Shown: positions 25,856-34,477, numbered from the stretch's first letter. The stretch: DNA of 64,000 nucleotides from Mycobacterium florentinum (GCF_010730355.1 NZ_AP022576.1:3720001-3784000); one strand, 5' to 3'. The notes: generated from the sequence alone by a model not told the origin. Translations and numbers: made by a program.

Positions 25856-27577
25856 TTACTCGGTAATGGCGAGCCGTGCGTGCACCGAGGCCACCGCTTC
25901 CGCCATGTCCTCGCCGTTGATCTCGCGCAGGAAGTCGGCGTCGAGCTCTTCGAAGTCGACCGCCTGGGTCAGCCGCATATCGCGGTATTGTTCTGCGGCC
26001 TCGACCATTTGCCGTGCGTAGCGTCCGTTGCCCGCGATGTCGATGCCGGCCTTGCCGCGCACCGTCCGCTGGCTCAGCAGCTTCGCCGCCTCCAGCAGGT
26101 TCTCGGCCGCTTCCACGCTCAGCACCGAGTCGTTGTTCTTTGCGATGACTTTTGCGATTTCGAGAATCTCCTCGGGGGAGTAGGAGTCGAATTCGATACG
26201 GGTGGCGAACCGGGACCGCAGTCCTTCGTTGGTCTCCAGCAGTCTATCGATGTCGTTGCTGTAGCCGGCGATGATCACCACAAGACGGTCACGGTCGTTT
26301 TCCATCCGGGCCAGCAGCGTGTCAAGCGCCTCTTGCCCGAACGGGTCGGACCGACCTTCTCGTTCCTGAACGAGCGTGTAGGCCTCGTCGATGAACAGCA
26401 CACCGCCCAGGGCGCGGTCGATCGTCTTGGCGGACTTGACCGCGGACTGCCCTTCGTATTCGGCGACGAAATCCTTACGTGCCGTCTCGATGAGTTTCGG
26501 TTCCTGGATGACGCCCAAACCCGCCAGGATGTTGGCGACCACGCGCGCGATCGTCGTCTTACCGGTACCCGGCGGCCCGGTGAAGATCATGTGCTTGCTC
26601 GCCTGCGCGACTTTCATGCCGCGCGCGGCACGAACCCGCGCCATCTGGGTCGCGGCGCGGTATCGCTCGACTTGGTCCTTGACCCGGGTGAGCCCGATCT
26701 GCCGGCGCAGCTCGGTTTCCGCTTCGGCGAGCAGCTTTTCGCGACCCGAGGTGTCGGCCACGACGCTGCCCGCATCCCAGGGGTCGGTTCGGGCTGCGAT
26801 CTGCTCGGAGCTGGTCGTTGCCAGGCGGTAGGACGGATCCTTCAGTGCCGCAGTCACTTTGGGGCTGGGGTGGGTGGTCTGCAGCCACTCCAGCAGGGCT
26901 AACGCAGCTTCCTCGTTCCCCTGGCTGCGGCGGGTCATCGCCAAAAACCAGGCGATGGCCTGTGCACACGCTTCACCGGCGGGTGAGGAGTTCGCCTCGG
27001 TCAGGCGGCGCTCGGCTTCCGTGAACAAACCGAGGTTGGCCGCGGCGACCCCATGCGCGACGCCGGCCGCAGCGGCCAGAAAGGCGTCCGGCCACTTGCC
27101 GGCGGCCCGGACTTCGTCGATGACCTCGGTCCAGCGCTGCCCTTCCCCGTAGATCACGGCCTTGGTCCACGACAACAGGTGTTCGGCACCGGCGCTCGGA
27201 CTGGCCTCGACGGCTTCCATGGCATCCGCGTAGTTGCCCTGTGCCGCTTCGTTCACCGCGAAGCCGATGGTGATCGCCAACGGCGAGTTGACCGGATACG
27301 TGATGTCGCCGTAGAGGCCGCCGATCGGAACCCGGGCGCCCAGGGCGTTCATCGAGATCTGGGCAGATCCCGACAGCTGCCCGAAGTGCTTGCGCGAGTA
27401 CCAGGCCCGGAACAGGGTCACCCGGTCGTTGTCACCGCACCGGATGCGGCCGACCCATGCGTCGCAAACGGTCTCGTCGCAATTCGTGATCTCGGTGAAC
27501 AGGTCCAGCGCCCGCGACTCCGAGACCGGCAGCATGCCGACCGCACTTTCGAACAGGCCGGCCAGATGATCGCTCAT
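25856..27577 (-). CDS. eccA1: EccA1, cytosolic AAA+ ATPase of ESX-1
   Basis: The product has 573 residues, as in M. tuberculosis. The N-terminal half is a helical TPR-like domain (to about residue 270). The C-terminal half is a CbxX/CfqX AAA+ domain with Walker A GPPGTGKTT, Walker B LFIDEAYTL and the arginine-containing GLRSRFATRIEFDSYSP. EccA1 interacts with ESX-1 substrates and chaperones before export. The start overlaps the espH stop by 4 bp (ATGA), and eccB1 follows after 3 bp, so espH-eccA1-eccB1-eccCa1-eccCb1 is one coupled unit. Confidence 0.96.
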   Translation of the reverse strand: MSDHLAGLFESAVGMLPVSESRALDLFTEITNCDETVCDAWVGRIRCGDNDRVTLFRAWYSRKHFGQLSGSAQISMNALGARVPIGGLYGDITYPVNSPLAITIGFAVNEAAQGNYADAMEAVEASPSAGAEHLLSWTKAVIYGEGQRWTEVIDEVRAAGKWPDAFLAAAAGVAHGVAAANLGLFTEAERRLTEANSSPAGEACAQAIAWFLAMTRRSQGNEEAALALLEWLQTTHPSPKVTAALKDPSYRLATTSSEQIAARTDPWDAGSVVADTSGREKLLAEAETELRRQIGLTRVKDQVERYRAATQMARVRAARGMKVAQASKHMIFTGPPGTGKTTIARVVANILAGLGVIQEPKLIETARKDFVAEYEGQSAVKSAKTIDRALGGVLFIDEAYTLVQEREGRSDPFGQEALDTLLARMENDRDRLVVIIAGYSNDIDRLLETNEGLRSRFATRIEFDSYSPEEILEIAKVIAKNNDSVLSVEAAENLLEAAKLLSQRTVRGKAGIDIAGNGRYARQMVEAAEQYRDMRLTQAVDFEELDADFLREINGEDMAEAVASVHARLAITE

Positions 27578-28191
27578 TTATCGGCGCTGTAACGCGCGGC
27601 AAAGACCTCGGCCTGTGCCGTCTCGGCCTGTTCCTCCGTCGGTAACCGCATCCCGGTCTCCACGAAGTCACGCAGCAACTGCGCGCTGTCCAATCCCATG
27701 TCACCGAGTTGCTGCAGCCCGGCGTTATCGGCCGCGCTGTCCATGACGTAGGTGCGCTGTCCGGCCAGCCCTTTTTGCCGGGCGAGCTCGGCCAGGACGA
27801 TGATCTCGTCCGCGAGCTCGGCTTCGGTCAGGTTGGTCGCGGTCGGCGACAGCGTGACCCGGTGAGTCCGGCCGTCGATGAGCGCCGACACCGAGACCGT
27901 CTCGGGAGGGTTGGTCACGGTGAACTGCTGGACGCCGTCCTCTTCGTCCCCTTCGTCGTCGGAGGGCTCGGTCGTGGCGGCGATGGCCTCGAGCTCGGTG
28001 TCGGCCTGTTCGGGCTCGGTCGGTGTGAACGCGTCCAATGCCTCGACGTGCGACTCCTCGTCGACATCGGCGGCGGAGAAGTCGAGGGCGTCCGCGTGTT
28101 CGCGCCCGTCGTCGTCGGATCCGGACTGGTGGGAGGAGAAGTCCAAGGCGGAGAGATCGTCGTGCTCATCATGCTGGGACATGGGATCCAT
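27574..28191 (-). CDS. espH: EspH, acidic ESX-1 associated protein
   Basis: The 205 residues start with a strongly acidic, repetitive part (LSALDFSSHQ, DALDFSAADVDEE) like EspH. A folded C-terminal part follows with VSVSALIDGRTHRVTLSP, ELADEIIVLAELARQKG and EEQAETAQAEVFAARY. EspH is cytosolic and needed for stability or export of EspE and EspF in M. marinum. The start is ATG 28191 or ATG 28182 (MSQHDEHDD); the latter has better spacing to AGAAAG. It follows espG1 by 26 bp. Confidence 0.85.
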   Translation of the reverse strand: MDPMSQHDEHDDLSALDFSSHQSGSDDDGREHADALDFSAADVDEESHVEALDAFTPTEPEQADTELEAIAATTEPSDDEGDEEDGVQQFTVTNPPETVSVSALIDGRTHRVTLSPTATNLTEAELADEIIVLAELARQKGLAGQRTYVMDSAADNAGLQQLGDMGLDSAQLLRDFVETGMRLPTEEQAETAQAEVFAARYSADK

Positions 28192-28217
28192 CTTTCTGAA
28201 TTGGGTTACGGCAGAAA

Positions 28218-29096
28218 TCAGCCTCGGTGCGAGGCATTGGTGTGGTCGGCGTGCTCGGACTCGTCATCAGAAGTCTGATCCAGCCAGGCGCGCGACGGGA
28301 GGAATTCCAGCAAACCGTCCAGTGTCCGCTGCAGGTTTTCTTGGCTGCCGGATAGAAAACTTCCGTATAGCTCGCCGTGGACGCGGCGGGGCAGCGACAC
28401 CAACCTGCCCAGCGGCGAGTCGAGGACGCCCGCCGCGACCTGGGTCTGGGTGTAAGTGCCGCCGGGGTGGCGCTCACCGGCGATGATCTCCACCCAGCTA
28501 TCCGGGTTGCCGACGATCTCGGCGTAGACGCGGGCCGTGGCCGGCGCGACGCCGAGACCGGCCAGCTGCGCCGCCGTGGTGCATTCGGCCAGTTCGCTTG
28601 CGACAGCGGTCAGCGGTTCGACGTTGGCCGGCGTCGCCGGGCCCAGCACGGCGGTCACCATGCCCGCCAGACCGACTTGCGCCGCCACCAGTTGCAGCGC
28701 GATCAGCTCGCCGTGCCGCGCGGCTATGACATGACGATCGCCCTTGCGGCACACCGCAAAACGCACCATCACGCCGCCGGCCACGTCGTTTCGCCACCAC
28801 CGGCCTTCCAGGGTCCGGTCCGGCCTGCTGAGTGTGTCGACGATTGCCGCCACCGTCGGGTGGACCTGGCCCAATTCGTTCAGCACGCTTTGCGCGGTGA
28901 GGTCGCGCTCCACCTGCTCCCAGACGAGTTTGCGTAAGTCGTCCTGCGGGATGTTCTGCCGGATCCCCAGTGCCGCGGGGAATTCGATCAGGTGCAGCCG
29001 GTCGGCGATCACCAGCATGCCGTCGATAGTCACCTCGACGCCGACGACGTCATCGACAAGACCGGCGCGGCCGGCACCGAGGGGACCGGACATCAT
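28218..29096 (-). CDS. espG1: EspG1, PE/PPE-specific chaperone of ESX-1
   Basis: The 292 residues show the EspG family pattern: VDDVVGVEVTIDGMLVIADR at the start, then QDDLRKLVWEQVERDLTAQ, GRWWRNDVAGGVMVRFAV and a C-terminal GRLVSLPRRVHGELYGSF. EspG proteins bind the tip of the PPE partner in PE/PPE dimers and keep them soluble before export. The client here is presumably PPE68, whose PE35 partner is missing. ATG 29096 overlaps the espF stop by one base (TAATG); an ATG at 29093 is an alternative. Confidence 0.9.
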   Translation of the reverse strand: MMSGPLGAGRAGLVDDVVGVEVTIDGMLVIADRLHLIEFPAALGIRQNIPQDDLRKLVWEQVERDLTAQSVLNELGQVHPTVAAIVDTLSRPDRTLEGRWWRNDVAGGVMVRFAVCRKGDRHVIAARHGELIALQLVAAQVGLAGMVTAVLGPATPANVEPLTAVASELAECTTAAQLAGLGVAPATARVYAEIVGNPDSWVEIIAGERHPGGTYTQTQVAAGVLDSPLGRLVSLPRRVHGELYGSFLSGSQENLQRTLDGLLEFLPSRAWLDQTSDDESEHADHTNASHRG

Positions 29097-29413
29097 TATT
29101 TGTCGAGCAGTTGCTTGTTGAGGTTGCCAGCCAGTTCGCTGTCGACGCCCTCGTACGCCGCCTTGGCGCTACGCAGCTTCGCGGCCATCAGGAGGCTGGC
29201 GTCTCCCAGGGCCTTGCCCGCGGTCTTGCGGATGCCCTCGATGGTGTCGAAGGCCCCATTGGAGCACCCGCTGATGACGCCGTGGTTAAGCCAGCAGTTG
29301 CTTCCGGTGCCGTTCAATGCGTCGGCGGCAGCCTGGGCATCCTTCTGCGCCGCTTCCTGTTTGGTCGCCAGCGTCTCGAGGATCGCCGGTGAGACGAGTA
29401 GGTTATTTGCCAT
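29096..29413 (-). CDS. espF: EspF, EspC/EspF-family small ESX-1 substrate
   Basis: The 105-residue helical protein starts MANNLLVSPAILETLATKQE, typical of the EspC/EspF (DUF2580) family, and contains AAYEGVDSELAGNL with the export motif YEGVD (YxxxD). Unlike most relatives it has two Cys in the central turn (SNCWLNHGVISGCSNGA). EspE-EspF pairs are ESX-1 substrates equivalent to EspA-EspC. ATG 29413 follows AAGGAGA at 8 bp. It lies 73 bp after espE. Confidence 0.85.
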   Translation of the reverse strand: MANNLLVSPAILETLATKQEAAQKDAQAAADALNGTGSNCWLNHGVISGCSNGAFDTIEGIRKTAGKALGDASLLMAAKLRSAKAAYEGVDSELAGNLNKQLLDK

Positions 29414-29486
29414 TGGTCGGTTCTCCTTAACGTTTGATTTGTGCGTTATGGCGTTGGCCCGCTGCGTATTTCACGGACGGGTGATA

Positions 29487-30842
29487 TCAGACGACGCGCT
29501 CGCGGCCAGCTCCGGCCGGGGCCGCGGCGGGGGCCGCGGCGTCGACGGGTGCACGCTCGGTGCCGCCGTCTTTACCGGCTGCGGCGCCGGCCGCGGCTCC
29601 TGTTTCACCGTCCTTTTTCGCGTCGTCTTCCTTATTCTTGTCCTCGTCGTCCTTGACGTCGCTGACGTCGTGCGCCGCGACCGGGGCAGCGGCGGGAGCC
29701 GAGCCCTTTGCGGATTGGGCGAGCGACTGAATCTGTTGCATTCCCTGGCCGAGGGTCTGGCCGACCTGGTTCAGGCCCTGGGACGCCTGCCCGATCTGAG
29801 CCAGGCTGGGCGGCGTGAACGCCGCCGGGGCGGGCGTCTTGTCGCCCGTCTTGGTCGTGGTGTCCTTCTTGGTGTCGGTGGTCTTCGCGGCGGCGGCTTT
29901 GTCGCTCGAAGATTCCAGCAGCGCCTTCTGCTCCGGCGCAACCTTGTCGCCCGCCGCGGCGGCCAACTTGTTGACACTCGGCGTAGCGGACGCGAAGGAG
30001 TAGTCCGTCAGACCGTCGGAGACGGCGCGGAAGCCGGACAGCTTGGACGAGGTGTCCGAGGCAACCTTGCCCTGGATCCTGCCGAAACTCCCCGCCAGTT
30101 GCGCCGTGACATCCTTGCCCAGCTGGACGTATTGCTGGCCCAGGGTCGCGCACTGGTTGGAGATGCCCATCGAACTCGACAGCGTGAGCATCTCGACGAC
30201 GAAGACCGCCGCGCAGCACGCGAAGGCAGCAATGATCTGCCACGCCTGCGAGATGCCCGGGCCCGCGATCGGGATCAGGTACATCGCCAGGGCAATACCC
30301 GCGGCGGCGGTCAGCACGGCCACGTTGACCGTGCAGCACAGGTGCGCCTGCTTGACCTCGCCGGCCTGCTTGCTGAGGTAGCCCTTCAGGGTCTGGTCGT
30401 ACGTCTTGAACTTGTCGACGAAACCCTTGAGCGTGTTGACCTGGCCGATGTAGGCCGTCGCCGCGTCGCCGCTCCAGTCCCGCGGATCCGGAATGCTCGC
30501 GGGGTCCAAATCTTTGAGGAACAGGTTGAGTTTGTCCGCGGCGGTGGAAACGGCCGAACCCGAGTTGGGCGTTCCGAATCCGTTAAGCAGGTCCACGATC
30601 GTGACGGCCAGCGCGGCAGCGTCGACAATGGCCGTCGGCGTCGGCAGCGCCTTTGTTCCGCTATCCTTCAACGCCTTTGCTAGAACGGCGTTCTGCTTAC
30701 CCGCGTAGATCATCCCTTTACCGAGGATCGTGGCGGCGCTCGCACCAAGGTTGGCCCAGTCGCCAGCCGAGGCGGCCGTAACACCAGATCCAAAACTCTT
30801 CACACACGTCGCTAAATCTGTTGCACCGTTTAGCCAAGCCAC
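29487..30842 (-). CDS. espE: EspE, ESX-1 substrate
   Basis: I take GTG 30842 as the start (VAWLNGATDLATC, 451 residues), because AAGGGA lies 9 bp before it; a TTG at 30860 would add six residues. The N-terminal half contains DWSGDAATAYIG and a hydrophobic hairpin with a Cys pair (HLCCTVNVAVLTAAAGIALA, then FACCAAVFVVEML). The rest is a long helix and a Lys/Asp/Ala-rich low-complexity tail. EspE resembles EspA and is an abundant cell-surface ESX-1 substrate in M. marinum. It leads the espE-espF-espG1-espH-ecc operon. Confidence 0.88.
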   Translation of the reverse strand: MAWLNGATDLATCVKSFGSGVTAASAGDWANLGASAATILGKGMIYAGKQNAVLAKALKDSGTKALPTPTAIVDAAALAVTIVDLLNGFGTPNSGSAVSTAADKLNLFLKDLDPASIPDPRDWSGDAATAYIGQVNTLKGFVDKFKTYDQTLKGYLSKQAGEVKQAHLCCTVNVAVLTAAAGIALAMYLIPIAGPGISQAWQIIAAFACCAAVFVVEMLTLSSSMGISNQCATLGQQYVQLGKDVTAQLAGSFGRIQGKVASDTSSKLSGFRAVSDGLTDYSFASATPSVNKLAAAAGDKVAPEQKALLESSSDKAAAAKTTDTKKDTTTKTGDKTPAPAAFTPPSLAQIGQASQGLNQVGQTLGQGMQQIQSLAQSAKGSAPAAAPVAAHDVSDVKDDEDKNKEDDAKKDGETGAAAGAAAGKDGGTERAPVDAAAPAAAPAGAGRERVV

Positions 30843-31053
30843 GTCGGTGTTTCCCTTCAAGCTCGCAGATCCTGTGCACCGATCCTGTGCACGGTAGAAC
30901 GAGCCTAACAGCGCTCAGAACAGGTCCAGTGCACGAGTTTTTCGGTTAGGCAACAGCTTCCACCACCCAGCGCTGGGGCGCCACGGTAAACATTGCGGCA
31001 AAGTTGCCGAAAAGCAAACAATGGAATTGACGGTGGCCCGGGACTCGCCGAAA

Positions 31054-32172
31054 TCAGTCGATGTGGCCTATCAGCGTTTCGATCGCGGCCGTTACGTACG
31101 CGGGCAAAGGCTCCTCATCCTCCGCGCGCACGATCATTTCTTCGTCGACGCCGGCAGCTTGCGCAATTTCCAGCGGGGAAAGGTTAGCCCGGCGCCGGGC
31201 GGCGTACAACCGCTGCGCCAGCGGTGCATCCGGTGCGTTCGCTCCGAGCGTCATCAATTCGTCGCGGTGCCGGCGAACGGCGCTGAGTGCGTTGATTAAC
31301 TCCGGGGTAATTTGACTGATCCTGGTCGCCCGGACGGCAATCGCTTCGAGTTGGCGCAAATCGGCGAGGATGGGCGCCGCGCGCTCGGTGAACTCGGGGT
31401 CCCCGGCCGGCGGCAATGCGGAGATGGCCAGGCTGCACCCGTCCACGGCGGCGACGACCGCCTGCGCGATCAGCGACGCCGCGCCGTCAGCCGCCGGATT
31501 GTCGGCCGCCGCGGGACCGTCGACCGCCGCGGCCTGCGGGTTGGGGTCATCGGCGACCGCTTCCCCGTGACGGATCCGATCGATGGTTCCGGCGGGCCAC
31601 TGCAGGACTTCCTCGAGCTTGGCGCGGGTCCGTTCGCGCGGCCAACTGCGGCCCTTTTCGAAGGCGATCAGCGCGCCGGCGTTGATGATCCCGTCCGCGG
31701 CGAGGCTGCGCTGGCTGATGTCGAGCTCTCGGCGGCGGGCGGCGGCTGCGGCTCCGGCGCGAACCACGCCCGGATCCAGATCGTTTGGTGCGATGTTGTC
31801 CCCCTGCTCATCGGAATCGTCAACCTGTTGTCGGTCAACGGATTTCGGCGGCCTGACGACTTCAAACGTCAGGACTTTCCCCGCGGTGGGGTCCCCGAAT
31901 CGGACGATTGTCTTGTCGGTGACCGTCACGGAGGTCGTTCGCAGTCCGTCGACGAACATGCCAGTCGGGCTGCTGTCGACGATGCGCCACTGCCCATCGG
32001 TGGCTTCGGCGCGCAAGTGCTCCTGCGAGATCTGCGGATCATCGATCCGCACACCGGCCTGAGGTTCTCGGCCGATGCTCACCACGCCGCGCCCGGGCTC
32101 GATCGCGTGCGATGTGTCGCCGCTGTGCACGACCAGCAGAGCCGGAGGGGCAGTTGACGCGGCGCTGGACAT
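31054..32172 (-). CDS. FHA-domain protein with helix-turn-helix segments (Rv3863-like)
   Basis: The 372 residues start with a forkhead-associated domain (about 10-105): VSIGREPQAGVRIDDPQISQ, EHLRAEA and SSPTGMFVDG, with the Gly-Arg, Ser-x-x-His and Gly features that bind phospho-threonine. Next is an XRE-like helix-turn-helix (RRRELDISQRSLAADGIINA, FEKGRSWPRERTRAKLEE) and, at the C-terminus, a second one (RRRANLSPLEIAQAAGVDEE). This suggests a regulator that reads Ser/Thr kinase signals. It sits beside espE and whiB6, where Rv3863, one of the few mycobacterial FHA proteins, is found. Its targets are unknown. Confidence 0.8.
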   Translation of the reverse strand: MSSAASTAPPALLVVHSGDTSHAIEPGRGVVSIGREPQAGVRIDDPQISQEHLRAEATDGQWRIVDSSPTGMFVDGLRTTSVTVTDKTIVRFGDPTAGKVLTFEVVRPPKSVDRQQVDDSDEQGDNIAPNDLDPGVVRAGAAAAARRRELDISQRSLAADGIINAGALIAFEKGRSWPRERTRAKLEEVLQWPAGTIDRIRHGEAVADDPNPQAAAVDGPAAADNPAADGAASLIAQAVVAAVDGCSLAISALPPAGDPEFTERAAPILADLRQLEAIAVRATRISQITPELINALSAVRRHRDELMTLGANAPDAPLAQRLYAARRRANLSPLEIAQAAGVDEEMIVRAEDEEPLPAYVTAAIETLIGHID

Positions 32173-32617
32173 CGTCGGTGATTCCTCGCTCGATTTTCAT
32201 GTGGCGGCGGGCTATCCGCCATCAGGATTCTAACTGCTGCACACGTCAAAATCTATCGCGCCGCTACAGTTCTACATCAAGTTGTTACGGAACCAACCCG
32301 GCCACGGCCCCTCGAGGCAACCGGGCCGCAACCGCATCACCGCTACAGTTTGTCGTCGACCGTCGCGCAGGCGGACGGGACTCGCCGCGGGTGCGCGCAT
32401 ATGGCCAGTTCAGCCCCAACATTGAGGCATCGTTCCGCCGCTGTTCTCCACCAGTTAAACCCGGTGAAGCCTCCGGCGCGTGGAATAGCCACCGAAGCGC
32501 CTGCGTACGGCCGCGATCGATAAGTAGAGCATCAAACTGTTGCATTGCGACAGTTATTGCGATACCCTTTCGAGTCATAGGACGCAGAACTGCAACGCTT
32601 TCTGGAGGAACGTAGCG
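32173..32617. promoter_or_regulatory. Divergent promoter region of the FHA-HTH gene and whiB6
   Basis: This 445-bp noncoding, AT-richer segment separates the minus-strand FHA-HTH gene from plus-strand whiB6. An 11-bp direct repeat CCGCTACAGTT occurs at 32261-32271 and 32340-32350. The related words AACTGCTGCA and AACTGTTGCA occur near both ends. In M. tuberculosis the whiB6 upstream region is bound by EspR and PhoP; I cannot assign those sites here. Confidence 0.5.
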
Positions 32618-32896
32618 ATGACCGCAACTCTGTACAACATCCCGTTGGGCGCGTGCACCCAGGACCCCGACCGCTGGACGACGGCCCCCGACGCCGAGGC
32701 CAAAGCCCTGTGCCGGGCTTGCCCTCGCCGGTGGCTGTGCGCCCGCGATGCCGTCGAGTCAGCCGGTGCGGAAGGACTGTGGGCCGGCGTCGTCATCCCC
32801 GAGTCGGGCCGCCCGCGCGCGTTCGCGCTGAACCAGTTGCGCTCGCTGGCCGAGCGCAACGGATACCCGGTGCGCGAGACGGCCAAATCGGCCTAG
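32618..32896 (+). CDS. whiB6: WhiB6, iron-sulfur cluster regulator of ESX-1 genes
   Basis: The 92-residue protein has the four cluster cysteines C13, C32, C35 and C41 (GACTQDP, LCRACPRRWLC) and the WhiB turn GLWAGV, then a basic tail (RAFALNQLRSLAERN). WhiB6 senses redox or NO through a 4Fe-4S cluster and controls ESX-1 genes. I place the start at ATG 32618 because GGAGGA at 32604-32609 sits 8 bp before it. A longer frame begins at 32540, and the M. tuberculosis protein, as annotated, is longer (116 residues). The shared upstream residues FWRNV are encoded by this ribosome site itself. Confidence 0.93.
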   Translation: MTATLYNIPLGACTQDPDRWTTAPDAEAKALCRACPRRWLCARDAVESAGAEGLWAGVVIPESGRPRAFALNQLRSLAERNGYPVRETAKSA

Positions 32897-33008
32897 CCCC
32901 GATCTTCCTGAGGCGTCCGCAGTAGAGCAACGTCCGGGATCCGGTGTGGAAGCAGTTGCGCAGCTCCGTCTTTGGAGCGCTTCAATCGGATAGTCCGGAC
33001 CGGCGACA

Positions 33009-33044
33009 GACAGCGCGAGAACCATCCAAGGTTCTCGCGCTGTC
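33009..33044. terminator. Strong bidirectional intrinsic terminator after whiB6
   Basis: A perfect 15-bp stem (GACAGCGCGAGAACC 33009-33023 with GGTTCTCGCGCTGTC 33030-33044) encloses the 6-nt loop ATCCAA. On the plus strand it is followed by TTGCGTT. It lies 112 bp after whiB6 and 16 bp from the end of the convergent nitroreductase gene, so it can serve both. Confidence 0.88.
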
Positions 33045-33059
33045 TTGCGTTGCGGGGTG

Positions 33060-33509
33060 CTACGGCGAAACGGCCGGGTCGAATCGGAAAACGGCGAGCC
33101 GGCCCGCCAGCGCCTCGAATTCGTCGGAAGTTCCGTCGCGCACCATTCCCGAGCGCTTCGCGAACGACACCCCAACCGGGACCTTTTTGGGGAACTCCCG
33201 CAACACCGGGCGCGCCTGCTCGGCGGTCAGCTCGATGATGCTGACCTCCCTGGATCGTCGGCCCCGGGCCAGCGTGCCGGTACCCGCGGCGCGGGCATTC
33301 GCCGCCCAGTCCGCGCCCGGGTAGCCCGCGACGACGTAGAGGCCGCCCTGAAATTCAAACGGTGTCATCGGGGTGCTGCGTGGTTGACCCGACTTCCGGC
33401 CGGGCACCGTGAGCACCATGGCGGGGCCGGTCGGTATCCCCAGTCTCTGCACCGCCATCATCATTTTGTTCATGGGCTTGAGGTAGCGCGGCGGCTGTGG
33501 TTCGGACAT
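33060..33509 (-). CDS. Deazaflavin (F420)-dependent nitroreductase-family protein
   Basis: The 149 residues match the Ddn family split beta-barrel: VLTVPGRKSGQPRSTPMTPF (cofactor phosphate region), GGLYVVAGYPGADWAANARA and REVSIIELTAEQARPVLREF. Family members bind F420 and reduce quinones or nitro compounds in actinobacteria. It lies 23 bp after the NmrA-type gene on the same strand and probably shares its promoter. This gene and its two neighbours are not in the H37Rv neighbourhood as I remember it. Its actual substrate is unknown. Confidence 0.82.
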   Translation of the reverse strand: MSEPQPPRYLKPMNKMMMAVQRLGIPTGPAMVLTVPGRKSGQPRSTPMTPFEFQGGLYVVAGYPGADWAANARAAGTGTLARGRRSREVSIIELTAEQARPVLREFPKKVPVGVSFAKRSGMVRDGTSDEFEALAGRLAVFRFDPAVSP

Positions 33510-33532
33510 TTCGGACTCTCCTATCTCCGGAT

Positions 33533-34369
33533 CTAGTTCGCGTACAGGTCGCGGTGCTCAGACACCCATTGCGCGAAGGACTGTGGCGCTCGGCCGAGGA
33601 TCTTCTCGGCGTCGTGCGTGACAAGCGCGGGGTGGTCCAGCGTCTCGGCGAGCATCGCGGTGTAGGCGTCGCCGAACTCAGCGCCGAAACCCAGGTCGAT
33701 GAAGCGCTGCCGCACCGCGTCGGCGGGTATCTCCCGGTACTGCAGCGGGCGGCCCAGCACGGCGCCGATGACGTCCACGAGTTCGGAGTTGGTGAGCGCC
33801 TGGGGCCCGGTCAACGGAACCCGCTGACCGACAAGCTCATCGGTGAGCAGGGCGCGCGCCGCGACCGCGGCGATGTCGCTCTCGACGATCGGTGCGGTCG
33901 ATGCCGCCGCGTACGGCCCGGCCACCACATCGCCGGCCCGGATCTGGGCGGCCCACATCCCGGCGAAGTTCGTCGCGAACACCGTGGGCCGCAGGCTCAC
34001 CCACGCCAGACCCGAGTCGACGGCGAGCCGCTCGACCTCCCGGTTACGGTCGCCGCGAAAGCGCGACGGCTGTCGCGAGAAGTCGTCGTCTGCGTTGATC
34101 GCCGACAGCGCAACCAGTTTGGTGACTCCGGCGCCGCAGGATTCGGCGACGACCCGCGCGAGGCTGTCACCGAGCGCGCGGGAGTTCAGGAATACCGCAG
34201 CTGCTCCCGGCAGCGCTTCGGCAACGGTGCCGAGCACCTCGACGCCGGAGGGAAACCGGGCGCTGCTCGGGGTGCGGGTGATGGCGCGGACCCGGGCGCC
34301 CGCGGCGACAAGTTCGGCAACAAGGGGGCGCCCGACATTGCCGGTCGCTCCGGTTACGACGATGGTCAT
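33533..34369 (-). CDS. NmrA/NAD(P)H-binding atypical short-chain dehydrogenase
   Basis: The 278-residue Rossmann protein starts MTIVVTGATGNVGRPLVAEL, the TGATGxxG dinucleotide motif, and lacks the usual YxxxK catalytic pair, as in NmrA-like proteins. It also has ALTNSELVDVIGAVLGRPLQ, typical of these oxidoreductase-like sensors. ATG 34369 follows AGGAGGAAA. It is divergent from the sigma factor gene at 34478. ECF sigma genes of the ECF41/SigJ/SigI type are often linked to such epimerase or oxidoreductase genes. Confidence 0.82.
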   Translation of the reverse strand: MTIVVTGATGNVGRPLVAELVAAGARVRAITRTPSSARFPSGVEVLGTVAEALPGAAAVFLNSRALGDSLARVVAESCGAGVTKLVALSAINADDDFSRQPSRFRGDRNREVERLAVDSGLAWVSLRPTVFATNFAGMWAAQIRAGDVVAGPYAAASTAPIVESDIAAVAARALLTDELVGQRVPLTGPQALTNSELVDVIGAVLGRPLQYREIPADAVRQRFIDLGFGAEFGDAYTAMLAETLDHPALVTHDAEKILGRAPQSFAQWVSEHRDLYAN

Positions 34370-34423
34370 GATGTTTCCTCCTGGAAGTCGAAGATCTTCA
34401 TCAACGACGGGTGCGGAGCAGGG

Positions 34424-34451
34424 AAAGTTACAGTCGGAGTCAGGTAACTTT
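34424..34451. promoter_or_regulatory. Palindrome in the divergent promoter of the sigma factor and oxidoreductase genes
   Basis: AAAGTTAC (34424-34431) and GTAACTTT (34444-34451) form perfect 8-bp inverted arms 12 bp apart, in the 108-bp gap between divergent genes. The layout fits an operator for a dimeric regulator, or a -35 element (GGTAAC) read by an ECF factor. No cognate regulator is identified. Confidence 0.55.
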
Positions 34452-34477
34452 TTCCGGCCCCAGATCGTCGGTATTTC

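Noticed and set aside
24752..26902. A 716-codon open frame on the plus strand opposite eccB1 and eccA1
   Set aside because: Shadow frame: Arg/His/Gly-rich composition, no motif, fully covered by two conserved genes on the other strand.
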